A stretch of DNA of 64,000 bases from JAGWRI01 sp963728785 (GCA_963728785.1 CAVSKV010000004.1:496001-560000); one strand, 5' to 3'. Shown: positions 1-10,281, counted from the stretch's first letter. Notes: a model not told the origin generated them from the letters alone. Translations and numbers: made by a program.

Positions 1-1
1 G

Positions 2-979
2 GCGACGCTCGCTCAGGCGATCCGGACCGCCAACCTGGTGCCGTCGTACACCGTGTCCGCAACGACCCTCGTGTACCTCCCCACGGCGCGCACCGACGAA
101 GGTCCGCTCGAAGTGGATCCGACCGGCCGGATACTCGACAGCATCCCCCAACAGGGCACCTGGACCGTCCGGTACGCCTGGAATCGCCCGGCCGCGGTGC
201 TCGGGGGCACGGGACTGTGGATGTTCGATTTCACACGGCGGACGGTTCTACCGGTGAAGGCGAGTGGATTCTACGTGTTCCCGGTCTGGAGTCCCGGGGA
301 TTCCCTCCTCGCCGCCTACGATCTCCAGTGCCGGACCCTGCTCATTCGCCTGGCGACCGGCGCCGATTCCACGGTGATGGGTCGGGGGGCCAATGGTGAG
401 TGCTACATGCCTACCGACTGGACTCGCGACGGCGAATTCCTGCTGCTCGAGAATTGGGCTGGTCACGGCAAACTGTGGACGCTCGAAATGCGGACCGGCA
501 AGCTGGAACAGCTGCTGGCGGTCGACGGCAGTGCATCCGCTGGCGTGGTCTCCCCAGATGGGCGGTGGCTGGCCTACGTCTCGGACGAGACTGGCGAGCT
601 GGAAGTGTACGTGCGGCCGTTCCGCCAAAACGGTTCCGCCGTGCGGGTGTCGGCGCATGGGGGCGGACTCCCGCGCTGGCGCCGCGACGGCCGGGCGCTG
701 TTCTACGAGGCGCCCGACGGAGCGATCGTCCGCGTTTCTGTGACCGCGGGCACGTCTCTCGAACTCGGTGCCCCGGAGATGCTGTTCACCGCGCCGCGCT
801 GGAGCGCGCGGTTGTTCGCGGATCAATCCAACGGCCAGCAATTGACCACAACCTACGACGTCAGTCCGGACGGGTCGCGCTTCCTGGTCCGCCAACGTAT
901 TGAGCGTACGTCAGCGGCGACCATGCTCCTGAACTGGCAGCAGCTCTTCACACAGGCGGCCAATGCCCGGCAACCGTAG
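2..979 (+). CDS. Ser/Thr kinase C-terminal PD40/TolB-like propeller (5' truncated by window edge)
   Basis: The frame is open to the left edge of the window, so this is the end of a longer gene; the first in-window start-like codon (GTG 38) is internal to the fold. The translated part is a run of WD40-like/PD40 blades, with SPDGRWLAYVSDETGELEVY followed by VRPF, then a C-terminal strand set ending in SPDGSRFLVRQ. The same pattern ends the kinases at 6276 and 14683, so I infer that the missing N-terminus is a kinase plus a membrane segment, with the propeller outside the cytoplasmic membrane. Its 3' end overlaps the next gene by 17 bp, which suggests co-transcription with the permease. Confidence 0.75.
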   Translation, partial: ATLAQAIRTANLVPSYTVSATTLVYLPTARTDEGPLEVDPTGRILDSIPQQGTWTVRYAWNRPAAVLGGTGLWMFDFTRRTVLPVKASGFYVFPVWSPGDSLLAAYDLQCRTLLIRLATGADSTVMGRGANGECYMPTDWTRDGEFLLLENWAGHGKLWTLEMRTGKLEQLLAVDGSASAGVVSPDGRWLAYVSDETGELEVYVRPFRQNGSAVRVSAHGGGLPRWRRDGRALFYEAPDGAIVRVSVTAGTSLELGAPEMLFTAPRWSARLFADQSNGQQLTTTYDVSPDGSRFLVRQRIERTSAATMLLNWQQLFTQAANARQP

Positions 980-2312
980 CGATCGCGCGCCCGCATCGGC
1001 GCACCTCGAGCGCACCATCGGTCCGTGGACGCTGGCGGCCAACGCGGTGAACCTCACGGTGGGCGCCGGGATCTTCGCTCTGCCGGCGGTGGTCGCGGCG
1101 ATGCTCGGTCCAGCGGCCATTCTCGCCTACATCTTCTGCGCCGCCCTGATGCTGCTCGTGCTCGCCTGCTTCGTCGAGGTGGGCAGCACGATCACGCGGT
1201 CGGGCGGCGCCGTAGCGTACATCGAGGAGGCGTTCGGGCCGCTCGCTGGGTTCGTGTCCTGGGTGGTCTTCGCCCTCGCCTACGCGGCCGCGTCCGACGC
1301 GGCCATCGCGGTAGTGTTTCTCGGCGCGCTGGGATCGCTCGTGCCGGCGCTCAACGGACCGGTGGTGCGCATCGTCCTGCTCGTGTTCGTCTTCGGCGGG
1401 CTGGTCGTGATCAACGTTCGCGGCGTTCGCCAGGGCGCCACCCTGTCGTTGGCGACCACCGTCGCCAAGCTCGTCCCGCTGGTGCTGTTGATCGCCGTCG
1501 GCGCCTTCGCCGTCCATCCGGCGAACCTGGCGTGGCACGGCCTGCCGTCAACGGAGCAATTGGGCGGCGCGGCGCTCGCGCTCTTCTTCGCCTTCGGGGG
1601 CGCCGAGAGCGCGCTCACGCCGAGCGGCGAAGTCCGCGATCCGGCGCGCACCGTGCCCCGGGGCATCTTCGGCGGCATCGGCGCGCTACTGCTGCTGTAC
1701 GTCGGGCTGCAAGTCGTGTCGCAGGGGGTTCTCGGACCCGACCTCGTTCACGGGACGCAGACGCCCCTGGCCGCAGTGGCCGGACGCGTGGCCGGCGGCT
1801 TCGGTCGCGGCCTCATGCTCACCGGCGCGCTCGTCGCAACGTTCGGCACGATCGCCGCCGACGTGCTCTGCGCGCCACGGTCCTTCCTGCCGGTGGTCGA
1901 ACGCGGGTTGCTGCCGCGGGCCTTCGGCGCCATACACCCGCGATACCACACCCCCTGGGTGACGATCGTCGTCTACGGTTCGCTCGGGTTCGTGCTCGCC
2001 GTGAGCGGAGGCTTCCGGGCCCTGGCCGTGCTGGCGAGCATGGCGCTGCTGCTGGTGTATCTGGCAGTGTGCTTGGCGGCCCTGCGGCTCCGCTACACGC
2101 GTGCCGCCGTTCCGGGGGTGTTCCGCGCGCCGGGTGGCCCGTTGGTGGCGATCCTGGGGTCGCTCGCCGTGGTCTGGCTGCTGGCGCACTCTGCGTGGCG
2201 CGAGACGGCCGCCATGGGCGGCGTGGTGGCGGCGTCGGCGGTCTATTATGGATTGCAAATGCGGTTCGGGCGCGCGGCTGCGGTTGTCGTGGTGGAGTCG
2301 GACGCCGTATGA
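963..2312 (+). CDS. APC-family amino-acid permease
   Basis: A 449-residue integral membrane protein with about twelve hydrophobic segments. The N-terminal pattern NLTVGAGIFALPAVVA (around residues 29-44) is the TM1 unwound glycine motif of the APC/LAT superfamily, and FAFGGAESALTPSGEVRDP matches the TM6 and loop region. It should import amino acids with a proton or exchange them. The ATG at 963 lies inside the preceding propeller gene (17-bp overlap), and the TGA overlaps the ATG of the next kinase gene as ATGA, so all three are probably one operon with translational coupling. Substrate specificity cannot be read from sequence. Confidence 0.9.
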   Translation: MPGNRSDRAPASAHLERTIGPWTLAANAVNLTVGAGIFALPAVVAAMLGPAAILAYIFCAALMLLVLACFVEVGSTITRSGGAVAYIEEAFGPLAGFVSWVVFALAYAAASDAAIAVVFLGALGSLVPALNGPVVRIVLLVFVFGGLVVINVRGVRQGATLSLATTVAKLVPLVLLIAVGAFAVHPANLAWHGLPSTEQLGGAALALFFAFGGAESALTPSGEVRDPARTVPRGIFGGIGALLLLYVGLQVVSQGVLGPDLVHGTQTPLAAVAGRVAGGFGRGLMLTGALVATFGTIAADVLCAPRSFLPVVERGLLPRAFGAIHPRYHTPWVTIVVYGSLGFVLAVSGGFRALAVLASMALLLVYLAVCLAALRLRYTRAAVPGVFRAPGGPLVAILGSLAVVWLLAHSAWRETAAMGGVVAASAVYYGLQMRFGRAAAVVVVESDAV

Positions 2313-4697
2313 TTGATGGCGTGAACCCCCGCCTCGCCGCCGCCCTCGCCGACCGCTACCGCCTCGAGCGTGAACTCGGCGGCGGCGGCATGGCGCGCGT
2401 GTTCGTCGCCGAGGAGATCGCGCTCCACCGCACCGTGGTGATCAAGGTGATCGCGCCCGAACTCTTCGAGGGCGCGAGCGCCGAGCGCTTTGCCCGCGAG
2501 GTCCTCGTGGCCGCGCGGTTGCAGCAGGCCAACATCGTCCCGGTGCTGACCGCGGGCGACGCGGCGGGCGTGCCCTATTACACGATGCCGTTCGTGCGCG
2601 GCCAGTCGCTCCGCGCAAGACTCGCCGCCGGCGAGCGAATCCCGCTGTCCGAAGCCATCAACATCATGCGCGACGTCGCGCGCGCCCTCGCCGCCGCGCA
2701 TGCCGAGGGCATCGTCCACCGCGACATCAAGCCGGAGAACATTCTGCTCTCCGGCGGCGCGGCGGTGGTGACCGATTTTGGGATCGCGCGCGCGATCTCG
2801 GCGTCGCGTACGCTGGCGGGCACCGGCGATGCGCGACTCACGGTGGTTGGCAACGCGATCGGCACGCCCGCCTACATGGCGCCCGAGCAGGCCGCCGGCG
2901 ATCCGGCCACCGACTACCGCGCCGATCTGTACGCGTGGGGCGTGGTGGCATGGGAGATCCTGGCCGGCGCCCATCCCTTTGCCGATCGCACCACGCCTCA
3001 GGCGCTCCTCGCCGCTCACATGAGCGCGACGCCGCCAGATCTCGCGGCACTGCGGCCGGATGTGCCGCCGGCGCTCAACACCCTGATTGCACAGGCACTG
3101 GAAAAGGATCCCGCGCGACGGCCGGCTTCGGCCGACGCGCTGCTCGCCGCGCTCGACCGGATCGGCACGCCGAGCACGGAGCGCGCGCCGGCTGTGGGCC
3201 CCGGTGCACGCCGAATCCGGTGGACGGCCGCGGTCGCTACCGTCGTGGTGGCGGCGGTGGTCGCGGCCATCGTCTGGCGCACCAGGTCGCCGGCAACGGC
3301 GGCACCCGCCGCCATCCGGTCCATCGCCGTCCTGCCGCTCGACAACTACTCCAGCGACGCGTCCCAGGACTACTTCGCCGCGGGCATTACCGACGAGTTG
3401 ACCGCCGACGTTGCCGGCATCAGCCAGCTGCGCGTCATCTCGCGGGGATCGGCGATGCAGTTCCAGGGCAAAGGCCGGCCGGCGACGCCGGTCATTGCGA
3501 AAGCGCTCGAAGTCGATGCCCTGGTGGAAGGCTCGGTGACGCGATCCGGTGACAAGGTTCGGATCACCGTGCAGTTGATCGACGCGCGGGCGGACAGGGA
3601 GCTCTGGGCGCAGTCGTTTGAGCGCCAGTCGAGCGATGTGCTCGCCCTGCAGGCCGAGTTGGCCAGGGCGATCGCGGGCGCGATCAGTATCCAGCTCACC
3701 CCGAATGAACAGTCCCGGCTCGCCGCTGCACCAACGGTGAATCCCGCGGCATACGATGCCTACCTCAAGGGGCGCTACTACTTCGATCGCCCCAGCGATG
3801 AGAATTTGCGGAAGTCCATCGCGCAGTTCGAGGAGTCCATCCGCCTGAGCCCGGACTTCACGCCGGCGTACTCGGGGCTCTCGGACGCATATCTCTGGGC
3901 GGGCTACAACGAGGGGTTCATCACCGCGGCCGCCGCGAAACCGAAGGCGCGTGCTGCCGCGGAGCGGGCGGTGCAACTCGACAGCAACTCGGCCGAGGCG
4001 CATACCTCGCTGGCGACGTTCGATCTCTTCTACGAATACGATTGGGCGGGGAGCGAGCGCGAGTTCCGGCGGGCCATTGCCCTCAATCCCAACTACGCCT
4101 TTGCCCACGATCAGTTCGGCATGTTGCTGGCGTTCGTCGGCCGGTACGACGAGAGCATTGCCGAGGGCAATCGTGCGATCGCCCTCGATCCGCTCTCGCC
4201 GCAGGTGCTGATCGATGCCGCCATGGCGCCGTTGTTCGAGCGCGACTTTCCCGCAGCCCGGGATCTGGCACGCCGGGCCGCAGAACTCGATCCCACCTTC
4301 TTCTTTCCCGTCATGCTGAACGGTTGGATCGACCTCGAGGCGGGGAACCATCGTGCGGCCATTCCTGCACTCACCAAGGCCACGGCGATGGATGCACCGC
4401 CGTTCGTGACCGCCTACCTAGCGTTCGCGCATGGCGCGGCCGGTGACCGGGCGGGGGCGATGGCCGAACTCGACGCGCTGCGGAAGATGGCCGGCGGCGC
4501 GCCGGTGCTTCCCTTCAACCTGGCACTGGTGTACCTCGGCCTCGGGGAGAAGACGCGGGCCATCGAGCACCTGGAGCAGGCGCTGGCGGCGGATTCCCAG
4601 AATGCTCGGGTGGATCGGTCACGACGCGATCTTCGACTCGCTCCGCAAGGAGCGGCGTTTCATCGCCCTGCTCAAGCGGCTGAGGTTCGTGACGTGA
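2309..4697 (+). CDS. Ser/Thr protein kinase with FlgO/TolB-N and TPR domains, probably frameshifted near 4601
   Basis: Kinase domain at about residues 17-280: glycine loop GGGGMARVF, Lys46, HRDIKPEN with Asp139, TDFG with Asp156, and GTPAYMAPEQ. A membrane helix lies at about 302-325, then a FlgO/TolB-N-like domain (SIAVLPLDNYSSD; the TDELT and SVTR regions) and TPR repeats to the end. The start ATG overlaps the permease stop as ATGA. The frame that begins here runs on to 4807 with a low-complexity tail, but from 4602 the next frame reads MLGWIGHDAIFDSLRKERRF and ALLKRL, the usual end of this family, stopping at 4697. One extra A in the CAGAATG at 4598-4604 explains this. It may be a real mutation or a sequence error. 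A membrane-anchored sensor kinase for the adjacent transporters is an inference. Confidence 0.85.
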
Positions 4698-4803
4698 ACG
4701 ACGTCATCCAGCGCCTGAACGCCGCCCTGTCCCGCCGCCGCATCGAACTCGCGATTCCCGACTGCTCACAACCTCCAACCATTCACGAATTGAGGAAACA
4801 CAC

Positions 4804-6276
4804 ATGACGACCGACGCGGAAACACGTTCGCGCACGCGGGGCTTCACGACCCTCTTCCTCATCGAGATGTGGGAGCGCTTCGGCTACTACGGCATGACGG
4901 CCGTCGTGGTGCTGTTCATGGTGCAGCAGCTCGGCTATACCGACGACCGCGCCAACCTCACCTTCGGCGCGTTCGCCGCGCTCGCCTACACCGTGCCCTC
5001 GATCGGAGGCTGGATCGGCGACAAGATCCTCGGGAGCCGCCGCACGATGGTCCTCGGCGCACTGATCCTCGCGCTCGGCTATATCGGGCTCTCGATTCCG
5101 AATCACCCCGAAATGCTCTTCCCCGCGCTGGCCGTGGTGGCGGTCGGAGGCGGCATCTTCAAGGCGAACCCCGCCAACATGATCTCCAAGCTGTACGAGG
5201 GCGACTCGGCGAAGATCGACAGCGCGTTCACGATGTACTACATGGCGGTCAACATCGGCGCCACCGCCTCGCAGCTCGCGACGCCACTCATCGCGATCAA
5301 GATCGGCTGGCACGCGGCGTTCGCAGTCTGCGCGGGCGGGCTCGTGATCGGCATCCTCAACTACTTCATGATGCGCCGCCACCTCCAGCACGTGGGGTCG
5401 GCGCCCGACTTCCAGCCCCTCAACGTCGGGCGCCTCGTGGTGGTGCTCATTGGAATCGTCGCCGGCATCGCGCTCGTGTCGTTCATCATCCAGAACCGCA
5501 CCGTCGCACGGGCCACCGTCTTCCTCGGATTCCTCACCATGCTGGCGATTTTCGGCGTCATGGGGCGCAAGGGGAGCGAGCGCGAGCGGACGGGGCTCAT
5601 CTCCGTGTTGATCCTGACCGGGCTGGGCATGCTCTTCTTCATCTTCTACCAGCAGATGTCCACTTCGCTCACCCTCTTCTCGCTCCGCAACGTGAACCTC
5701 AACCTGTTCGGCTACGAGGTGCCCGCGGGGCAGGTGCAGGCGCTGAATCCGATCTGGATCTTCATCTTGAGCCCGGGGCTCGCCTGGCTCTACACGCGGC
5801 TCGGCAAGGGCGAGGGCGGGGACTTCCACATCTCCACCAAGTTCGCGATGGGCTTCGCCGTCCTGGCGCTCGGCTTCTTCATCTACGGATTCAGCGGGCA
5901 CTTCGCCGAGGCGGGCAAGGTCTCGTTCTGGTTCATGATCACCGGCTATGCGTTCCAGTCGCTCGGTGAGCTTCTCATCAGCGGACTCGGCCTCGCCATG
6001 GTCGCGCGCTACGTCGGCCCGTCGCTCCGCGGGTTCATCATGGGCGTCTGGTTCCTCGCCACGGGCATCTCGCAGTACCTCGGGAGCTACGTAGCGACGT
6101 ACGCGAGCGTGCCCCAGAACCTCACCAACCCCGTCGACACGCTGCCGCTCTATACGAATCTGTTCGTGAAGCTGGGCATCGTAGCCGTGATCGGCACCCT
6201 CATCGCGGCCGCGTTGATCCCGATGATGAAGAAACTGTCGGTGGTGACCGAAGGGCCGTGGGAGGAGACGGCGTAG
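4804..6276 (+). CDS. POT/PTR-family proton-dependent oligopeptide transporter
   Basis: 490 residues, about fourteen predicted membrane segments. The N-terminal motif FLIEMWERFGYYGMTAVVVL (residues 17-36) contains the ExxERFxYYG signature of POT transporters. GGWIGDKILGSRRTM is the MFS loop 2-3 motif, and the PTR2 region FKANPANMISKLYEGDS follows. It imports di- and tripeptides with protons. It lies 106 bp after the end of the frameshifted kinase (4697), and its TAG shares one base with the GTG of the next kinase. With the M3 oligopeptidase and tricorn-like protease nearby, it fits a peptide-utilisation locus. Confidence 0.93.
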   Translation: MTTDAETRSRTRGFTTLFLIEMWERFGYYGMTAVVVLFMVQQLGYTDDRANLTFGAFAALAYTVPSIGGWIGDKILGSRRTMVLGALILALGYIGLSIPNHPEMLFPALAVVAVGGGIFKANPANMISKLYEGDSAKIDSAFTMYYMAVNIGATASQLATPLIAIKIGWHAAFAVCAGGLVIGILNYFMMRRHLQHVGSAPDFQPLNVGRLVVVLIGIVAGIALVSFIIQNRTVARATVFLGFLTMLAIFGVMGRKGSERERTGLISVLILTGLGMLFFIFYQQMSTSLTLFSLRNVNLNLFGYEVPAGQVQALNPIWIFILSPGLAWLYTRLGKGEGGDFHISTKFAMGFAVLALGFFIYGFSGHFAEAGKVSFWFMITGYAFQSLGELLISGLGLAMVARYVGPSLRGFIMGVWFLATGISQYLGSYVATYASVPQNLTNPVDTLPLYTNLFVKLGIVAVIGTLIAAALIPMMKKLSVVTEGPWEETA

Positions 6277-8963
6277 TGGCCGAGCCCCCCTCCCGCCTGG
6301 CCGCCGCCCTGGCCGACCGCTACCGCATCGAGCGCGAGCTCGGGCAGGGCGGGATGGCCACCGTCTATCTCGCCCACGACCTCAAGCACGACCGCGATGT
6401 CGCGCTGAAAGTGCTGCGCCCCGAACTCGCCGCGGTGATCGGGGCCGAGCGCTTTTTGGCCGAGATCAAGACCACCGCCAACCTGCAGCACCCGCACATC
6501 CTGGCACTGTTCGACTCGGGCGAGGTGGGCGGCACCGTGTTCTACGTGATGCCGTTCATCGAGGGCGAGTCGCTGCGCGACCGGCTGAACCACGCCAAGC
6601 AGCTGCCCATCGATGAGGCGCTGCGCATCACCCGCGAAGTGGCCGACGCGCTCGAGTACGCGCACGGGCACGGCGTGATCCACCGCGACATCAAGCCGGA
6701 GAACATCCTGCTGCACGGCGGCCATGCACTCGTGGCCGACTTCGGCATCGCGCTCGCCGTCTCGCGCAGCGACGGCGGCACGCGCATGACCGAGACCGGG
6801 ATGTCGCTCGGCACGCCGCACTACATGAGTCCCGAGCAGGCGATGGGCGAGAAGGAGATCACCCCGAGCGCCGATGTCTACGCGCTGGGGTGCGTGCTCT
6901 ACGAGATGCTCACCGGGGAGCCGCCGTTCAGCGGCCCCACGGCGCAGGCGATCGTGGCCAAGCTGCTCACGTCGGAGCCCGAGCCGGTGACCACACTGCG
7001 CAAGACGGTGCCGGAGTACGTGGAGGCCGCGCTGGAGACGGCGCTGCAGAAGCTGCCGGCGGATCGATTCGCCAGCGCGGCCGCATTCGCCGGTGCGCTC
7101 GCCGGGACGGAGCCGGCGACGGGGCATGCGTCGGGCCGTGCGCGGGCCGGCCGGCGCGCGCGTTCGCGCGGGTCGCTCGCGATGTGGGCGGGGTGGATCG
7201 TCGCGCTGATCGCCGCGGCCGGTGGGGCGTGGGGGTGGCTGAAATCATCCCCCGCGCCGGTCGCGCGGTTCGCCGTCGATTTCCCGCCCGTGCAGGCGTT
7301 GGGCGTGACGATGCTCGGTACCCATTTCGCGGTGTCCCGGGACGGCGCGCTGCTGGTCTACACCGGTGGCGACCCGACCGACAGCCGCCTGTGGGTCAAG
7401 CGGCGCGACGCGCTGAGCGCCGATCCCATGCCTGGCACGGAGGGCGCCTACGATCCCTTCGTCTCGCCCGACGGCCGGATGGTGGTCTTCACCACCGACC
7501 GGGCCGGGCGCGTGATGCAAGTGGTGTCGCTCGCCGGCGGGCCGCCGCGTACGGTGATCACGGCACCGCTGGGCACGAGCGGCGCGGCTTGGGCCAGCGA
7601 CGGCTACATCTATTTCGACGCTGACATCGAGGGACTGCAGCGGATCCGTCCCGATGGAACCGGTCGCGAAACCGTGATGGCGCTCGACGCGGCGGGCCAC
7701 GAAACCGGTTTTGCCTGGCCACAACTGCTGCCGGACAACAAGGTGGTGCTGGTCCGGCTTCGCCGCTCGAACGATTCCCCCGCCGATTTCTCGATCGTGG
7801 CGGCCCGTGTGGGCAGCAATGAACGCCGTGTGGTCGCGCGGGGCGTCGCCGCGTGGTACGTGGACGGATATGTGCTCTACCTGGCGGCCGACGGCACGCT
7901 GCAGGCAGCGCGCTTCGACGAGCGGCACCTCGCGCTTGTCGGATCGCCGATCACCGTGGCAACGGGCGTGCGGATCTCCGGCACCTACGCCGGGGCGGAC
8001 CTCGCGACCACCGACGCAGGAACGCTCTACTACATGGGGGGGGCCTCAGCGGCCGGGACGAAGCTCGAGTGGGTGAGCCGCGACGGCACGACGCGTCCGG
8101 TCGATTCCACGTGGCACGAGAGCGGGGAGATCCGTGGCATCGCGCTCTCACCCGACGGCACCCGTGCGGCCATGGAGCTGGCCCGCGCCGGCATCGGCGG
8201 TTCCGACATCTGGATCAAGCAACTACCCGCCGGGCCTCTCACACGGCTCACGCTCAATCCGGCATCAGACAAGCAGCCGAGCTGGTCCGGCGACGGAAGC
8301 TACGTGCTGTTCATCTCCGAGCGCGCGACCCCCAACCCCGTTTTCGAGCGACGGACCGATGGGACCGGCGCCGCGACCCTGATGGCCCGGTCGTATCGGA
8401 GCCTGTTTGAGGCGGCCGAGTCGCCGGACGGCCGCTGGCTGGTGGCGCGGACCGGCAGTGCGGAGTCTGGCGCGGGCGACATCCTGGCCATGCAGATCGG
8501 CCATGACAGCGTTCTCAAACCGATCATCGCAACCCCCGCTGGTGAGACCAACCCCACCTTCTCGCCCGACGGCCATTGGCTCGCCTACGTCTCCACCGCA
8601 TCGGGACGACGTGAGGTGTACGTCCGCCCCTTCCCGGACGTGAATGCCGGGGTGTGGCAGGTTTCGACCGACGGCGGCGTGGAACCGCGATGGTCACATT
8701 CGGGCACGGAAATCCACTTCCGCGCCATCTCCACCCTGGACATGATGGCCGTTTCCGTGCGAACCAAGCCCGTGTTCAGTGCCGGAACGCCGCGGGTGCT
8801 CTTCCATCCGGACGCGATGGTCGGCCTCGATTATCCCCGCTTCGACGTGAGCCCCGACGACCGCCGGTTTCTGATGGTCGGCCCGGGGGGAGAACAGGTG
8901 AAGCCTCAACTCGTGCGGGTGGAGAACTTCCTGGCCGATCTGAAACGCCGGCGGGCGCCGTGA
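6276..8963 (+). CDS. Membrane Ser/Thr protein kinase with PD40 propeller
   Basis: 895 residues from GTG 6276. An in-frame GTG at 6258 exists, but a strong ribosome site (GGGAGGAG, 6260-6267) sits 8 nt before 6276, which I therefore prefer. Kinase domain at residues 16-280: GQGGMATVY, Lys45, HRDIKPEN with Asp138, ADFG, GTPHYMSPEQ. One membrane helix lies at about 299-322 and the rest is PD40/TolB-like blades (SPDGRMVVFT, SPDGTRAAME, SPDGHWLAYVST, RREVYVRPFPD). The C-terminus SPDDRRFLMV is typical of the group. The start overlaps the POT transporter stop by one base, so the two are translationally coupled. The propeller probably senses an extracytoplasmic signal (inference). Confidence 0.9.
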   Translation: MAEPPSRLAAALADRYRIERELGQGGMATVYLAHDLKHDRDVALKVLRPELAAVIGAERFLAEIKTTANLQHPHILALFDSGEVGGTVFYVMPFIEGESLRDRLNHAKQLPIDEALRITREVADALEYAHGHGVIHRDIKPENILLHGGHALVADFGIALAVSRSDGGTRMTETGMSLGTPHYMSPEQAMGEKEITPSADVYALGCVLYEMLTGEPPFSGPTAQAIVAKLLTSEPEPVTTLRKTVPEYVEAALETALQKLPADRFASAAAFAGALAGTEPATGHASGRARAGRRARSRGSLAMWAGWIVALIAAAGGAWGWLKSSPAPVARFAVDFPPVQALGVTMLGTHFAVSRDGALLVYTGGDPTDSRLWVKRRDALSADPMPGTEGAYDPFVSPDGRMVVFTTDRAGRVMQVVSLAGGPPRTVITAPLGTSGAAWASDGYIYFDADIEGLQRIRPDGTGRETVMALDAAGHETGFAWPQLLPDNKVVLVRLRRSNDSPADFSIVAARVGSNERRVVARGVAAWYVDGYVLYLAADGTLQAARFDERHLALVGSPITVATGVRISGTYAGADLATTDAGTLYYMGGASAAGTKLEWVSRDGTTRPVDSTWHESGEIRGIALSPDGTRAAMELARAGIGGSDIWIKQLPAGPLTRLTLNPASDKQPSWSGDGSYVLFISERATPNPVFERRTDGTGAATLMARSYRSLFEAAESPDGRWLVARTGSAESGAGDILAMQIGHDSVLKPIIATPAGETNPTFSPDGHWLAYVSTASGRREVYVRPFPDVNAGVWQVSTDGGVEPRWSHSGTEIHFRAISTLDMMAVSVRTKPVFSAGTPRVLFHPDAMVGLDYPRFDVSPDDRRFLMVGPGGEQVKPQLVRVENFLADLKRRRAP

Positions 8964-9057
8964 TACCCTGACCCGTCGATCGGCGCTATCCCGAACGGCC
9001 GAGAATCACCACATTGTGACGGACGAAACCTCCTCACCCCCCAATAGGAGAGAAGCA

Positions 9058-9606
9058 ATGCACAAGCTCAGCACGGCGGCGTTGGCGTTCCTCGCGGTGG
9101 CTACGGCCGCCACCCTGCCGCGGTCCCTCGTTTCCCAGCACCCCGCGGGTATTCGCGGGGAGATCCTGGAGCAGTTCAACGAAGCGGCCGACAGGCTCGT
9201 CCAGCTGGCCGGGGCCATCCCGCCGGGCAAGTTCACCTGGCGCCCGGCCGAGGGCGTTCGTTCCGTCAGCGAAGTGCTGCTCCATGTCGCCGGCAGCAGC
9301 GAGTTCATGCTCGCGTCGATTGGTGTGAAGGGCACGGTGGAGGGCGAGAACGACCTCGAACACTCCACCACCGACAAGGCCAAGACGATTGCCAGGTTGA
9401 AGCAGTCGAACGATCGCGTCCGCGCCGCGATCACTGCCATGCCGGACGCCAACCTCGACAAACCGACCAAGCTCTTTGGCGCCGACGTGACGTACCGTGG
9501 CGCCATTCTCATGCTCGAGACACACGCCCACGAGCACCTCGGCCAGTTGATCGCGTATGCCCGGATGAATGGCGTCGTTCCTCCGTGGAGCCTCCCGGCC
9601 AAGTGA
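9058..9606 (+). CDS. Exported DinB-superfamily protein
   Basis: 182 residues from ATG 9058, chosen over an upstream GTG (9016) because AGGAG at 9046-9050 precedes it and because translation then begins with a signal peptide (MHKLSTAALAFLAVATAAT). The mature part is a DinB-like four-helix bundle: VLLHVAGSSEF carries the first metal-binding His and THAHEHLGQLIAYARMNG the other two. DinB/YfiT proteins bind a divalent metal and often act as thiol-dependent transferases; the substrate here is unknown. It follows the kinase by about 95 bp. Confidence 0.85.
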   Translation: MHKLSTAALAFLAVATAATLPRSLVSQHPAGIRGEILEQFNEAADRLVQLAGAIPPGKFTWRPAEGVRSVSEVLLHVAGSSEFMLASIGVKGTVEGENDLEHSTTDKAKTIARLKQSNDRVRAAITAMPDANLDKPTKLFGADVTYRGAILMLETHAHEHLGQLIAYARMNGVVPPWSLPAK

Positions 9607-9640
9607 CCGGCGGCAAGGGCGCCAGTGACCACCGCTGCCG

Positions 9641-10201
9641 CTACGCCACCCAGGTCGTGACCTCCGCCGCCGCACGGCGCGCCTTCACCTCAGCCACCGC
9701 CACCGGTTCTCCGAGTTGGATCAGCGCCACGATCCGCTCACCCTCGGGAACGCCCACCGCCGCGCGCGCGCGCGGATCGTCCATCACGGCACCCGTCTTG
9801 AGGTGCGTGCCAAGTCCCATCGCCGCCGCGGCGAGCAGGATGTTCTGCACCCCCATCATTGTTGCCGCGTAGTCCTCCTCGCGGATCTCCGGATTCTCAT
9901 CGAGCCTCATGCTCACCGCGATCTCGGCGGGCAGCGCGGCCTCGGCAGCTGCCACCTTCTCGGCCACGGCGCGGGCGGCTTCCGGGTCCTCGACTTTCTT
10001 CGCCTTGCGCGCGCCGAGCACTGCCCCGTAGGCGTGGCGCGCCTCCGGTCCGAGCACGTAGAAGCGCCAGGGCTGGGTCATGCGGTGATTGGGCGCCTGC
10101 GCGGCGGCGTCGGCCAGCCGCTCGATCTCCGCGCGGCCGATCGGCCGGTCGGTGAACTGCTTGATGGAACGGCGCGCAGCGATGGCTTCGAAGAGGTCCA
10201 T
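9641..10201 (-). CDS. Nitroreductase-family FMN oxidoreductase
   Basis: 186 residues. The N-terminus AIAARRSIKQFTDRPI is the FMN-binding RRSIRxF motif of the nitroreductase family. APNHRMTQPWRFYVL and MMGVQNILLAAAAMGLGTHL are the family's second and third conserved blocks, ending IVALIQLGEPVAV. It should reduce nitro-aromatics, quinones or similar substrates with NAD(P)H as a homodimer. It is convergent with the DinB gene and divergent from the M3 peptidase, with an 80-bp shared upstream region. Confidence 0.9.
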   Translation of the reverse strand: MDLFEAIAARRSIKQFTDRPIGRAEIERLADAAAQAPNHRMTQPWRFYVLGPEARHAYGAVLGARKAKKVEDPEAARAVAEKVAAAEAALPAEIAVSMRLDENPEIREEDYAATMMGVQNILLAAAAMGLGTHLKTGAVMDDPRARAAVGVPEGERIVALIQLGEPVAVAEVKARRAAAEVTTWVA

Positions 10202-10281
10202 GAGAACAACGGGCGAGGGTGGACAATGTTCGGTACAGTGTGCAACAATATCTCCTACGCGTTCTCCAGAGAAGGCTCCTC

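Noticed and set aside
2246..4351. A 701-codon frame on the minus strand opposite the kinase-TPR gene, and similar long frames opposite 10282-12420, 43208-46600 and 54697-57744
   Set aside because: High GC creates long open antisense frames. Their translations are rich in Arg, His, Gly and Asp with no domain motif, whereas the opposite strand encodes clear families.
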